From: Dichetophora obliterata
Taxonomy: Eukaryota; Arthropoda; Insecta; Diptera; Sciomyzidae
DNA: 64,000 nucleotides
Assembly: GCA_963920525.1 (NCBI GenBank)
Contig: OY986438.1
Span: 192,732,962-192,796,961 of the forward strand
Direction of reading: 5' to 3'
Shown: piece by piece, positions 11,745 through 23,118 of the stretch
Numbering within the stretch: the stretch's first letter is position 1
Layout of the letters: each line of letters starts with the position of its first letter
The notes under the pieces: generated by a model
Databases searched by the model: none
What the model saw: the letters and a program-made list of their open reading frames with translations, nothing else
Told to the model about the DNA's origin: nothing
Program-made: the position numbers and the translations under genes

Positions 11745-12725
11745 CTTCCCATGGAAAAACCCTTTGTTGCGAAAATTTCTGATCTGATAGGAACAAACAC
11801 CTCAGGAGGACAGGAAAACTATGCAATAGATCTGCGAGATGTTTTTGTGTAGAGTAGAGAACGAAGAAATTGGAGCGATGCAATCTTATTAGCCAATAGG
11901 AAGAATCACTCCAAATCTAGAGTATCTTGAATTCCCTCTTTCTGATAAATAGCTGATACAATACTTTCGTTGTGTTGATAATAACGTCCATGAGAACGTT
12001 CCCGACTAGTTGAGTAAATACTCTCAAAGCTCGGTGAAAAGGTATTGATTGATATGATGATGGACGGGAAGTAGTAGTAGTTTTTGTGTGATGTACGGAA
12101 TTTGTTTTGGAACAACGTTCTCAGAATGTTGGTTGTTGATTTTTTTTTTATTTAATTTTTTTTTATGAAGTTCATTTCTAACGGAGGTTATTCTTCAGTC
12201 AAGGTTGAATATTGTAGTAAACAGCCTGATTAACTTTAGCTCTTAACGATGAACTCAGCGTACCTGAAAGAGCGTACCTGAACGCTCTAACTCTAACTAG
12301 AACTACGGCCATTTTGTATAATTGTCTGAAGTTTAAACGTATGAAACTGCTTTGAGTTTAAGGCTGTTAACATCCCCAAGGACGAGTAGAACCATGACCA
12401 TCCTCTCTCAATGAATTTGAAGAAATTTTAGCAAGTTGATTGTTTTAACGTGTGTGTTTCTCGTCATAGCCAGTCACATAGTTGAAAACTCTTAACGCTG
12501 AATTTCTTCACTTGATTTCTTAAGAATGGTTGGCTTGGGTTGAAGTAGCAGTAGTTCAATTCGGCCGAGTAGAAGAATACTGTCTTGAATAAGATGCTAT
12601 ATAGTCTTGAATTCCCTTGACTTGGTTTAGGATAAGATATTGATTGATCGTTAGTTCTCCCACTGCAGATACTGTAGTCAGATACATGACACAAAAGAAA
12701 GCTGCAGCAGCTGCTTGGAACCCAT
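11745..12725. other. Non-coding stretch
   Basis: No ORF of coding quality. A short near-tandem GAAAGAGCGTACCTGAACG-type duplication is seen near 12260-12290. Less AT-rich than the flanks, as expected for transcribed non-coding DNA, but no boundary can be defined. Confidence 0.4.
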
Positions 12726-12733
12726 GTTAAAAC

Positions 12734-12794
12734 TCTCGCCTCTCTCTCTCTCCCTCTTTCTCTTTTTTCTCTCTGTCTCTCTCTCTCTCTCTGG
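12734..12794. repeat. CT/GA-rich microsatellite (GAGA-type tract)
   Basis: An almost pure pyrimidine run (CTCTCTCTCTC with CCTCTTTCTC interruptions). In flies GA/CT tracts bind GAGA factor and often sit at promoters. It lies about 0.9 kb upstream of the first conserved motif of the 13.7-19 kb locus. A promoter role is inference only. Confidence 0.6.
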
Positions 12795-13714
12795 TGCTTT
12801 TAGAAATAGATCTTCGCTTCGCTTGATGGCAGCCAGTTAGTTAATCTACTATGTTAAAGTTAAATTTACAAAGTATATGATAGAATTGAATTGCAAGTAT
12901 GTATAAGATTAAAATTAAAAATTTTCTTTTTAATAGATTATTGCATATGAAACGGTTTTGCAGTAGTTTAAAAATAATAAAAATTTCTTTATGTTTTAAC
13001 TTTTACAATAGATTCAAAAATTACTTTAACAAAAATAGTTTGTTTTCTTTTTAACAAGTGATCATTTTGCAATATCAGTTAGATGAAATAATTTTGTTAC
13101 AGTTCATTATTAAATTCATTTGACATTCTTTCATTTAAGCTTTAACTTTAAGCATATGCAATATGTGTAATTTTAAAAACATTGTTAATATGTGTAGAAT
13201 TAACTATTTATCTCATATACAAAGTGGATTTTTAAAGTTTATCTAGCTGTCCTTTTGGAGCCACGCGATAGTGTTGTTGTTTGTTGATTTTTTGTGCAAG
13301 GGTGTTAGCAGCTTGTTGTTGGCTGTTTTGTTAAGAACTGTAGACTAACTTAAATGCTATCAAGCGCAATCGAACTACGTCGTTTTATGTTATAGAGTAT
13401 CTGAAAATATAAAATTAATGTTGGAGCCATATACGTAACCTTACACTCGACACGCGTTTCTTGTGATTCCCTTTAAGAAAGCATTTATTTGATTCACACG
13501 TTTTAGAAAAAGCTCAGCAGAAAACCCAAGTGACAACAGAGGAGAGGAGAAGATCTCTCTCTACAAAGAATTTCAGGAGTGCAACGAGATGATAATATGC
13601 CGTACCATGGCTAGAATAAACACTGCTGGTCTGTTGAAAGAGAGTATTGAGAAAATCCACCACAGTCGTGGTCAATTGATTTAACAAATTTAGGCCGCTG
13701 CATTGAGGGACTCT

Positions 13715-14159
13715 GAAATAGAACTGTTAGACGTCTAAGAACGCTGTTACCGAGTTTGATAGTCATCCGTTAATGTGCTAGTGGACAAATTAATGTTGAT
13801 GGTCTTAAAAATCGGCAGGTTGTTGGTCACTACGTGAATATTAGTTAAATCGCACTGGAACAGCCTTGCTTTTATTAACGGGGCCAAAAACTTAAGGCAC
13901 TCTGGAGAAATAGAACTGTTAGCAGCTAAAAAGCATGGACATTACCGTTGTGTTAGGCATGGCCTAAACTTTGTGCGTCTGTTAAAACCGCTACCAACTG
14001 CTGTTGTCCAGTATCGTTAGAAAAGATACTTAGGTCCTTTAGGCGCGATACGCGTTATATTTAGAGTTTATCGCTATCTAGGTTGGCAAATTCCGGCGTT
14101 ATGCATAATTTACTGAAATAGAACTGTTAGCTGTTAAAGGACACGTGTTTGGGTTACCG
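13715..14159 (+). ncRNA. Three dispersed copies of a GAAATAGAACTGTTAG motif (motif family 3)
   Basis: GAAATAGAACTGTTAG occurs exactly at 13715, 13907 and 14115, about 200 bp apart. In each copy it runs into a small palindrome (TTAGACGTCTAA, TTAGCAGCTAA, TTAGCTGTTAA) and ends with TTACCG 15-25 bases later. The sequence between copies is not alike. A 16-base identity surrounded by diverged DNA indicates either selection on the motif or very old tandem repeats. No ORF accompanies it. Strand is inferred from the neighbouring hairpin family. It is the 5' part of a proposed non-coding RNA locus; the function is unknown. Confidence 0.45.
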
Positions 14160-14950
14160 AAATGTATTGAAGTTGTTGAAGAAATCTTTTTCAAATATTG
14201 TCACGAGTGTGTAGTCCTTCGAGCGAACCACTACTATGCTGGTGATATCGCAGTACTCTCCGCTCAAATCAAAATAATCACACTTTTGCTTTTAGGGCGT
14301 TTCCGGACGTCAATTATTTCTAAAATTACAATAATTAGCGAATAAAGGCAGTCTGTTACCGATGTGCCGGCTTCATGTCATAGATATTTAGATTAAATAG
14401 CTGAAGTTTCAAACTTATGTATGTCAAGAGACTCGGAGGACGACGTTGGCAAGTGGAGGAGAATAGTTTTGAAAATATTTAAAGAATCGACTGATCTGCA
14501 AAAATAAGGCTTAGTGCGAAATGTTGTTGTTAACGCTTACACGTTGTTGTTCTTGTTGTTGTTGTTCTTCTAAATAAGCTGTCCTCGCTTAATATCCGGA
14601 ATGCACTGACCACTTCTTCAATGGATGTGTGAAAGTGTCGGCAGTTAAATTACTTTTTAGCTATTCATAGCACTTCTTTCTGGTCTCGTGTTTAATTTAA
14701 TAAGATTTAGTAGTCTGTATGGCTACTACAACTACTGTTTTACTACTATCTGAAAATACAGTTTTATTGGAAAACAATGTTTGTCCACGCTTACGATCGA
14801 TCAATGTTCTTTCGATTTAGGCCAATATTCAGTCAAACCCAGTTCGATGGTTTATTTAAAGATTCAAAGTTCTCCTACTTAGTCGACATCTTTGGACGGA
14901 TTTTGATTGGATTCAGAAGCAAAACTCTATAAAATTGTGAATAAACACAA

Positions 14951-17900
14951 ATGCAGGCACATTCAACTGCATTGTGCATCATCGCACTGAAAAAGAAGGT
15001 GTCTTATAAATCGTTGGCAAACTCGTCATGAAACCTTGCATGTTTCCGTGATAGAAAAATGGTGTATCGTATGGATTCCCTTAACGACTCTGGTCTTGAT
15101 TGCCGCTGGCGGAGAACAGCACAGTTTACTCGAGCTTGCCACAAACGATTTAAAACGACGACGACAACAACGCAGTTAAAACACAGTAGATCTCTCTCAT
15201 CAGCAGAGTAAAGCCACTGGAAAAAGATAGGCTAATGTGTAAAAGCAAATACTTTAAGCAACCTTCTTCAATGTCCTGTTTAGCTTAGCACGGTTAACAG
15301 CTCGAAAGGTTAAAACGCCATTTGGAATGTTGGAAAAAAGTACCCTTATGTCTCAGTGGTATAACTCGGTATTGGGCTAAAAAATATAAACGGTTGCTGG
15401 TTAGGGGGGAAAACGCCATAGTTACACACCGGCAGGTCAGAACAGTTAATTGTTTACGCTTCCATCTCAGTTCTATAGGGTGTCCTCAAACGTTTTGTTT
15501 GGTTCTCAAGCATCAGTATATTCGATTTGTATCTACACACTCACAGGCACGTTCAACTGTGACATGTGTCGCTAAAACAAAAATTAAAATAGACAAGAAA
15601 ATAACGGTCTAGCTTTTGCGCAGCTCAGATGTCTGCCTCAACGATTTTTCTATTCCTTTCTAATACTGTCTGTAAATATTACGGATTAATTGAATATAAT
15701 TCAATTGCACCTTACGGATTCAGTGTTAGTGTTCATAAGCCAACAGTGGTGCACATCATATCACTCGATTCGCCAGTATTTGACAAAAGATAGACAGTTC
15801 GACAGAGAAGAGAGACATGCACAGGCACAATCAACTGTGTCATATCGCTGAAAAATTGAAAAGAAAGAAAAGTTTCCGCCTGTTCGAGGGGATCTCGAAT
15901 AACTGTTGTTGTAGAAAAGTAAATGATAAGAAGAAAACAAACAAAAAAATAAAGCAGATGCGCACAGGAACGTTCAACTGCAACGCATTGCGAGGAAAAA
16001 GACGTGTAAAAAAAATCAAAAAATATGTTGCTCGGAAGAGAGTTGCCGCTTGCTTAATCACTAAAATTGTTGTACTGATTCCCATAAGTATAGTTCCTCT
16101 CGGTTTCCGCTAGGATATGCACAGGCACAATCAACTGTGTCAATATCACTGAAAAAAAAGTAGATAAAAACAAAAAAAAAAACCTTCCAAGGCTCTGGAT
16201 TGAAACCGCGCGCAGCGTGAAGTGGTATTCGAAGACGATACAAGGCAAAAATAAGAGAGGCACCGGGACATGCACAGGTACGTTCAACTGTGTTCATGTG
16301 TCTAGAAAAATGATGACAAAAGGCAAAAAAAAAAAAACAAATCGCTATTGTTTGTAAAGGTTAAGATTTCGTGGATGAGCAGCTTTGAAGATCTAGGCAC
16401 CTATGTGGTTCGTTGGTTGGTTGATTGGTTATAAAATCGTTGTGTTAATTTCCTAGAGTTGATTGCTGTGTTGTTTTGGCTTATGGACACAGGTACATTC
16501 AACTGTTCCGCCACGCTAAAATAAACAAGATCAAAACAAAAACATGCTGATGTTGAAGATGTGTCCCCACACTCTGTTATATTACATGCCTGACCGGGGC
16601 ACTTATTGCCATTAACTGCAAATACAATTGTTAAGAAATAACTTCATGGCAAGCTAACCTTATACTCTATAAGATTTTCGTCCTAGTGAGAAGGAGCTCG
16701 TGCTTTTTTTTGTGATATAGTCGAAAATTCAAGCAACAATTTGTTGAAATTCTCTACAAGAATAAGCGTTAGATAAAAGTTCAAAAACTCATCTTACAGT
16801 TAGGACGACGTCGATGCCCACTTTCATCACTAATGGAGAGGAGAGTAGGTATGTATGTATGCATGAGTTGTTGTTCATCTCAGACACCACTCGGCGGCTG
16901 GTTTAACTAAATCATTTGGATGTTCACAGGCACATTCAACTGTGACAACATCGCTGAAATAGAAAGCTCTGATATTAAGGGAAATATTGTGTCCGACTTA
17001 TCGGTTCCTAGGCGAAGATGTTGTTTTTCGGGCGGTAAATTCAACTTATTTCTAGGCATTTCTTGATTCGTTCGTTCGTTCGCTTCTTCCTTTCCTCACT
17101 TTTATAATAAAATGAAATGGTGCTCTGCAAAATAATTGTCTACATTATGTATAAAATAGGACGAGGCTTACTACGAGCTGCTTTTAGAACATATATAAAA
17201 TCTTCTGATAACTTTAAAGCCTTAACAGAGGCAAGTGATTGATTGACTCTAACTGGGTGCTCTCCACATTAAGTTGTCTAAAATAATTTAAAGTTTATTT
17301 AAATTTAAAGGCTTATCTTACAAAGTAAGGCCAGGACGGGACGTTGTATCCGGTAAAATCGATACTAAAGCACATAACAGATTCATTTCTTTAAACAAAA
17401 GCACTTTCATCCAACTGCGTCGTGATAAATTGCGTTCGCCTGACGTTAAATTTGTTCATGTTTCGTGTTCAACTGCAAAAAAGTTGTATTAGGAACAATT
17501 TATGTGTTCTAACCTCACGTATTCCCCGATGCATTTTAGCACCAAGTGACTGCGAGTCACATTCACATTTTTCTCTAGTTGCTTCTTTTTAACTGCAAAA
17601 TAATAGCGATATTATGAGGGAAAATAATATATAAACCTTACGAAGTAACGTAGTTAGAAGTTTGCTTGTGCCACAAAAGATTGATAGCTACTCAATTCCT
17701 GATCAAGACTAGGATACACAGGCACGGATCAACTGTGTTCCAGTCGCTACAAAAACGTAAAAACAAACACAACAGAAGTTCAAACATTAAGCATACCATC
17801 ACAGCACTGAAGAAACTTTTCCGTTTAACTTCGATGACATCGATGATTATCACACATCCGATCGGCTCACATTTCTTTCTATCTGACGTACATATGTATA

Positions 17901-19010
17901 TATAGAAATCTACATGAAGATTTTAAAAGGCGAATTAAGGTCAGAAGCGCGCGCGCTCATAGCATTTCCTTTAACTGACTTAACTGTGATTTGCACAGGC
18001 GCACCTTCAACTGTGTCAAATCGCTAAAATTGTAAAATAGAGTAGTTATAATTGAGCCCCCGCTCTCCCCCATTTGTCTTGCCCATATTGTTGGCTTTTC
18101 CTTAGCATTATATTGCAAAATAGTTATATGGATTCTATCAAGGTGTTGTTCTAACCTTAAGATATTCCAGCTATATCAAAGATATCGCTCACATCGCTAT
18201 CTCTTACTACATTGTTTTTTTTTTTGGGTAAGGTCCAGGATTAAAATGTATCTTTTCTCATTCAGGAATTGGACGTACAAATTCAATATTCAAAATTTTT
18301 CTGCAAAATAATTTTGTATAGAGTAGAATCATTTCTAGGATTGCTTACGTAGATGCATAGCTTTGAGGTAGCCAGCTGATTTCCCATAAACCTAGACCTA
18401 AGCACGCTTATCCATGAAATAGTGAGGCGGCGCACCCACAAAGTATTACGTTCCATATTTTCCCAAGAAATTGTTAAAAGTTATGGTAAATTTTATACAT
18501 TTTCTACGTTAACTGCAAAATAGTAATTAGTGCGCAAATTCTGAGGATCTAACCTTTCCTGCCAATGCTTTGTGTTTAAAGACGCGCAGAGCTCCAGATC
18601 AAGTGTTGGTCAGAGTACTGAGCTGAAAGGTAGTTATTATAATGGGCAAATTAAACATGGCTTACGAAGCTAGAAAATTGAAGAATCAGGAGAGCTCCAA
18701 CTGCTTTCCACCACTCGATTCTCCACATTCCTAAGAGCGAAGCAACGAAATTCCTAAGAGCAAAGATTAACCCCAAAATCAGCCAATGAATGAATGATAT
18801 TCACAGGAACGGATCAACTGTGTCCATATCGCTGATTATAGAAAACTGCCTAGAACTCAATTATTCACGATTCATTTTACAAAACGTCAAAGTTTGTTTA
18901 AAGCTTATCCTTGTTGAAGTTGTTGAAGTGTCGTTGCATTGCACTAAAATTTTTCAAGAGGTAATAATATGTATATGACGCAGCATCGCTTCAACTGCGT
19001 ATCATTGTTA
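14951..19010 (+). ncRNA. Candidate structured non-coding RNA locus: repeated CAG-loop-CTG hairpin (motif family 1)
   Basis: A hairpin motif recurs at about 14951, 15541, 15818, 15962, 16118, 16271, 16486, 16924, 17716, 17993, 18800 and 18978, with a weak copy near 17405. The core is nnnCAG, then a 10-12-base loop ending in TCAA (often GCACNTTCAA), then CTGnnn, and 6-12 bases later TCGCTGAAAA or a near form. The stem varies on both sides together: ATGCAG/CTGCAT, TCACAG/CTGTGA, ACACAG/CTGTGT, ACGCAG/CTGCGT, and GGAcACAG/CTGTTCC with a bulge. Copies with GCACAG/CTGTGT need a G.U pair, which favours the + strand as the RNA. Spacing is 145-155 bp in the 15.8-16.3 kb part and 200-800 bp elsewhere. 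Between motifs the sequence is unalike and has stops in every frame. Possibilities: a repeat-domain lncRNA, a cluster of small structured RNAs, or an old satellite under selection. I do not recognise a named RNA family. Confidence 0.45.
16612..18560 (+). ncRNA. Second dispersed motif, TTAACTGCAAAATA ... CTAACCTTA (motif family 2)
   Basis: Between the hairpins lies another motif: (T)TAACTGCAAAATA followed 30-40 bases later by TCTAACCTTA. Copies start near 16612, 17467, 17589, 18110 and 18509. Shorter forms (TCTGCAAAATAATT) lie at 17124 and 18298, and a possible one at 14496. At 17467 the segment between the two halves can fold (GGAACA...TGTTC). The spacing of the two halves is kept while the sequence between them is not, as in a bipartite RNA or protein-binding element. 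Like families 1 and 3 it contains AACTG. It is interleaved with family 1, so both are probably parts of one transcript or locus. Confidence 0.4.
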
Positions 19011-20765
19011 GGATGACGTAATTTTTTATGTATCTAATAAAAAATTACACAAATTTGTATGTAAAAAAACGAACCCAAACTAGTGCCTACTTTAGAGACA
19101 CTAGCAAAACACACTGTATGACTCTAACTCTGATGACTCTTGTGTTCCAGTTCATGTTGCAAGTGTTTTTGCTTTTCCTTTCCAAGCATGATAGTTCTGT
19201 TTTAGTTGTGCGATACACTGCTGTTTACACATGTTTGGCTATTCAAGAGTTTGCAGAGTGTTGGTAATGACTGGATTTGTAGTTTATGATGTAATTGATG
19301 ATTGTGTTATGAATGTAATTTGGTGCAAGCCATTTCTGGCTGTTCAAAGGAAGTAGTAGTAGTAGTACGTCGTTGTTGTTGTGATGTTGAACTCACTCAG
19401 ATGTTTTACTGGGCACACGCTTCACTTTTTCGTTTAGCTTTTATACTTTTTCTTGTGTCCAGCAGAATTGAGCTGAAAAATAAATTTTTTCATTTAGGCA
19501 AAATATTCACCCTTTACTTTTAAGAGAAACATAGTTGTTTGTTTTAGTTTAAAATGCATATATCTAGCTTTTATTTAATCTTTTAAAAGGCACTTTCCAA
19601 ATTTTTTTTCTTTTTAAATCTTTTTGTATCTACAATTTTGTAAAATTATTTTAGGCTACATAAAAATTCAATATGAATCATAGATATTTATCGAAATGCT
19701 GCTCTAATAAACTACAAACTGCAAGCATTGTCTTGTTAAATTAAAACAGAGAAAGAAAATAGCAAAATGATTAGTCAGCAAGATAAAAATACTGTGATGA
19801 GTAAAAACGTTTTTCAACACTAGTCATATTAAAAAAAAAAAATAATAATGTAAAAGATTAAATTTGTCTATATATCTATCTTATTCTTGCAACGCCATAT
19901 TGGTTTCTGTACTCACATAAACTACTGCGCATTTCAATAAATTTCATATATATGTATACAGAAAACAAAATGGATGTCACAGCTTCCCCAATCAGCCAAA
20001 CAAGCTTGGAATAAACTTTTAGTAAGCTTACAAGCGTAAGCAAAGTGCTTGATAAAAGCTTGTAAAAGTTGGTGTGAAATACTTTCAAGTAATTATAAAA
20101 TAAGCAAAAAGGAACCCTTGAAAAATAAATCCGTACTGTAATATTATTGTAAGCATTTACTATTTAATTTGATATCAATGTTTCTAATAAGCTTTCTCTA
20201 CAATATTTACTTTGTTATTGGCAAAAAATTGTTGTACAAGTAATATTGAAAATTATTAAATAATTAACCCTTTCTACATTTTTCAAGACTTGTTTAATTA
20301 AAATTTTTGAGTTTGCAGTCAAATAGTTGAGTTTATGGTGACGAAGGGCAAATATAAGACTTGCGCTGTACTGACAAGTTTTTGTGAAAAGGGAACGTAA
20401 AAAAAGCTCCTTGCCAGTCTTGAACAATATAAAAGGGGTTAGTGAAAATAAGTATGATTTAAGATTTCCAGAATTCTTTTTAATTTGGAAAAAGGGTTAC
20501 TAAAATGTCCACATCACATTTACAAGGAATTTTAAGCGACTCTTTATTTAAAAGTAATTATACAACTAGCTTGCTCTGATTATTAACTTTTTTATTTAAT
20601 TTATATGCATTTTTTAAATTTTTAAATGAAATCTTACAGAATCAATCAAAGAAGCTGACAAATTTTTAATTCAATCACAAGCCTCTGACGTTAAAATTGT
20701 TAGTGATGAGACTTTATTTTTAATTACAATTGTAATTTTCAAAGCTTGGTAAATTCAGTTATAAT
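19011..20765. other. Non-coding stretch
   Basis: AT-rich, with GTAGTAGTAGTA and GTTGTTGTTG short repeats near 19352-19385. Small ORFs show no recognisable domain. No further copies of the 14.9-19 kb motifs were seen, so the locus appears to end near 19.0 kb. Confidence 0.4.
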
Positions 20766-20902
20766 AGGTTTGTTCGCGTACTAACTTCAATTAATTGTAA
20801 TAGATTAGAGTGTCATTTTGCATGTAATTCCTCTCTTTCGAGCTTCAAAATAAAGCTTTCAAGCAACTTCAAGCTACTTGAATCGAGTACGCGAACAGAC
20901 CT
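20766..20902. mobile_element. MITE with AGGTTTGTTCGCGTACT termini
   Basis: AGGTTTGTTCGCGTACT and AGTACGCGAACAGACCT are inverted over about 17 bp with one mismatch. The body is 137 bp and has no ORF. Confidence 0.7.
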
Positions 20903-21690
20903 AATGTGAAAGCTGTGAAACTATTAAGTCAAAGAATTTTCCAATCATGCTTTAAAAATGCTTTTTAATGAAACTACAAGTGAACTTACTACTATTATAA
21001 AAAGCTTACTTTTTTTTCGTAAATTCATTACGTAGTCAAGTGTCTTCTTAGCATGTTTGGAAAAGGCTTTAACTATTTTATTATAGATTAGCTTACTCCA
21101 AAACACTTACAAAATGGCCGATTGAGTCTTTTTGCCCACCACAAACATTTCACATTTTGCATCTTCTTTCTCCTTTTAACTTTTCTATTCCCTTTATACT
21201 ATATATCACAGTTTTACTTACAGTTTTATCATAAAATATACTGAATACATATTTTAAAAAACAAGATTATTTTTAGCTACAAACCGAAATCACAAGAGAG
21301 TGTAACAAGCATCGCACACAGTCGTGCTGCCGACAAACGTTCAACCTATGCAGTCCAAGCCACTTTCAAAGCGCCCAAGGATGCGTTGCAGCCGAGTACA
21401 GGCGACAGACAGGCCAGAGCTCATCTTCATGCCACAACAGCAGCACTCAGTTTTCATCGATTGGACTCACATATTTGTTTGTGCTCTCTCTTTCTCTCAA
21501 CTTCTTTGAGCTTGACTACTGCAAATGAAAAACTTTCATAATAACTAGGTCATGATATATGTTGAAACATTTGAGCTAATCTCGCCTAGTTTAACCTTAG
21601 TTACAATAATCATAAAATTAGCTACTTAAACTAATATATATAAATATATATGTTTCAAATATCAAACATATTCTGCGCTATGCGACCGAA
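20903..21690. other. Non-coding stretch
   Basis: 21300-21510 has a more balanced base composition (CAGTCCAAGCCACTTTC, CCACAACAGCAGCACTC) and short ORFs on both strands. It could be a diverged exon or UTR, but no domain is recognisable and I make no gene call. Confidence 0.35.
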
Positions 21691-21695
21691 GTTCA

Positions 21696-22163
21696 TCAAC
21701 TTGCCACCGCTGTCTGTACATTACACCGATGTTGCTGCTGCTGCTTCTCGTAGCTCTTGTTACTGAGACTTTTCATAAATTGATCGAGCCCACTGAGCTC
21801 ATTTTTCCACAAGCTATCAATTTCTTCACGTTTCTTACATATAACCTTGTCGACGTCACCAACGTTAGCAGTACTTGTGAAATGTATAGCAGGAAGTTTT
21901 GAGTTGTATGACGCAACATTTGCACCATATTCACACTTGGTTTGCATGTCGAGCCAACGCTTAAAACGCTCTTGTTGTTTTTGTTGCAGTTCCTGCTCTG
22001 CACTTTGAAGCGCAAGCGTTAATACAGCACGTATACGAAGGTCACCGCCAGCAGCGCCACGTAGCTTGCGTTTCATTTGATTTTTCTTAATGCGAAAATT
22101 TTGCACCCAGTCGCACAGAGTTTTGGGATTTCTGCAAAAATCATCTTCGATCAGTGCGACCAT
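21696..22163 (-). CDS. Uncharacterised 155-aa protein, single exon
   Basis: The ORF runs from ATG (22163-22161, context AAAAAATGG) to TGA at 21696. Composition looks coding: charged residues, Gln runs, few rare residues. There is no signal peptide or membrane segment. The middle (about residues 45-75, LQSAEQELQQKQQERFKRW) and the end (a run of Lys/Ser then QQQQH) suggest helical, partly coiled-coil structure. The N-terminus has CDWVQNFRIKK. I do not recognise the family. On the same strand a TATA box (22450-22443) and an initiator-like TCATAT (near 22416) lie about 250 bases upstream, in support of a real short gene. No close poly(A) signal was found downstream, so a further 3' exon is possible. 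Nothing around it hints at a function. Confidence 0.5.
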   Translation of the reverse strand: MVALIEDDFCRNPKTLCDWVQNFRIKKNQMKRKLRGAAGGDLRIRAVLTLALQSAEQELQQKQQERFKRWLDMQTKCEYGANVASYNSKLPAIHFTSTANVGDVDKVICKKREEIDSLWKNELSGLDQFMKSLSNKSYEKQQQQHRCNVQTAVAS

Positions 22164-22442
22164 TTTTTTTTTTTTTTTTAACTTAATCGACTTTAATTCT
22201 TCAATAGATTAATTTGTTTGTTTTAGAGAATTAAAGCAATTCTTTTCCCCTTTTCTATAATATAAGTATACTTTTTTTTTTCTTCACTCACACACACAAA
22301 CACACCTTTTGTGGAGTAGTTGCTTGGCTGCCCTGGAAATTTCTGCAGCAGCTAAATATATTTCACTTTGTCTTCACTTTAATTTTGATGCGCACTTTAC
22401 AACTGCTGCAATATGAATAAAATTTTTCGCTGCTCATCGCTC

Positions 22443-22450
22443 TATTTATA
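22443..22450 (-). promoter_or_regulatory. TATA box candidate for the 21.7-22.2 kb gene
   Basis: The - strand reads GAGTATAAATAGAGCG, a consensus TATA box (TATAAATA). An initiator-like TTCATATT follows 30-36 bases downstream near 22411-22416. The next ORF in this direction is the 155-aa one. Confidence 0.5.
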
Positions 22451-22463
22451 CTCTACGCGCTGC

Positions 22464-23118
22464 TTAGTTTATGTATTCCTGCGCCAGCTGCCAACAAGTA
22501 GAACCTTTAACAAATGCGTTTTCTACCCTCTTGGCAACTGCTTTCTTTCTAGATTTTGCTAAGGTTGAATTTTCCTGGGAACTAAGATGGGTATTAGTAA
22601 AAAATACTTGGGAAAACATTAGCGAAAGCAAGTTATTTCTTCGTTTTAAAATTTGCACCCTAATTTGCAAATTGTGTTTAATTTTTGTGTCTCTACCTGG
22701 CTGCGTGCTATTGCTGTCTTGCTCTTGCTCTTTGTTTTCTGCCCGCAAGCAAAACGGCCAACTTGCATGTTGAAAGAGAGCAACAAAAAACCCAACTGAC
22801 AAAGTTCTTTGTTCTTGTACAAAAAAATTGACTATGCTTGGGAACACAGCCATGGGAAAATATCCAACAGCTGCTAATTTTTAAAACGGTTTTATTTTGA
22901 AGGTCAACAATAGAAAATGTACACTCAAAACTCGTTTGAGAAATTTTAACCCTTCAAGATGTTTCAATGCAACAAGATTTTAGGAAATACGCAAAAAAAC
23001 GTATAATGAGATCATAATAAATTCTTGAATTTTTTATATATACGTAGTTGAATGTAGCTCTGTGATTGTAGCAATAGGATTGAATATAAATGCTTTTTTT
23101 AACTATTTTTTCTTAATA
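22464..23118. other. Non-coding stretch before the mariner element
   Basis: ORFs of 129 aa (-) and 100 aa (+) overlap each other on opposite strands at 22464-22853. Neither shows a domain, and at most one could be real. The rest is AT-rich. Confidence 0.35.

Noticed and set aside
15322..16297. Several 77-98-aa ORFs on both strands in the motif locus
   Set aside because: They overlap on both strands, change frame at the repeated motifs and show no domain; the conservation follows the hairpins, not codons.
14951..19010. CRISPR-like array
   Set aside because: Eukaryotic context, irregular spacing and diverged flanks; the repeat is a hairpin motif within non-coding DNA.
22464..22853. 129-aa (-) and 100-aa (+) ORFs
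   Set aside because: Mutually antisense, no domain, and no support beyond length.
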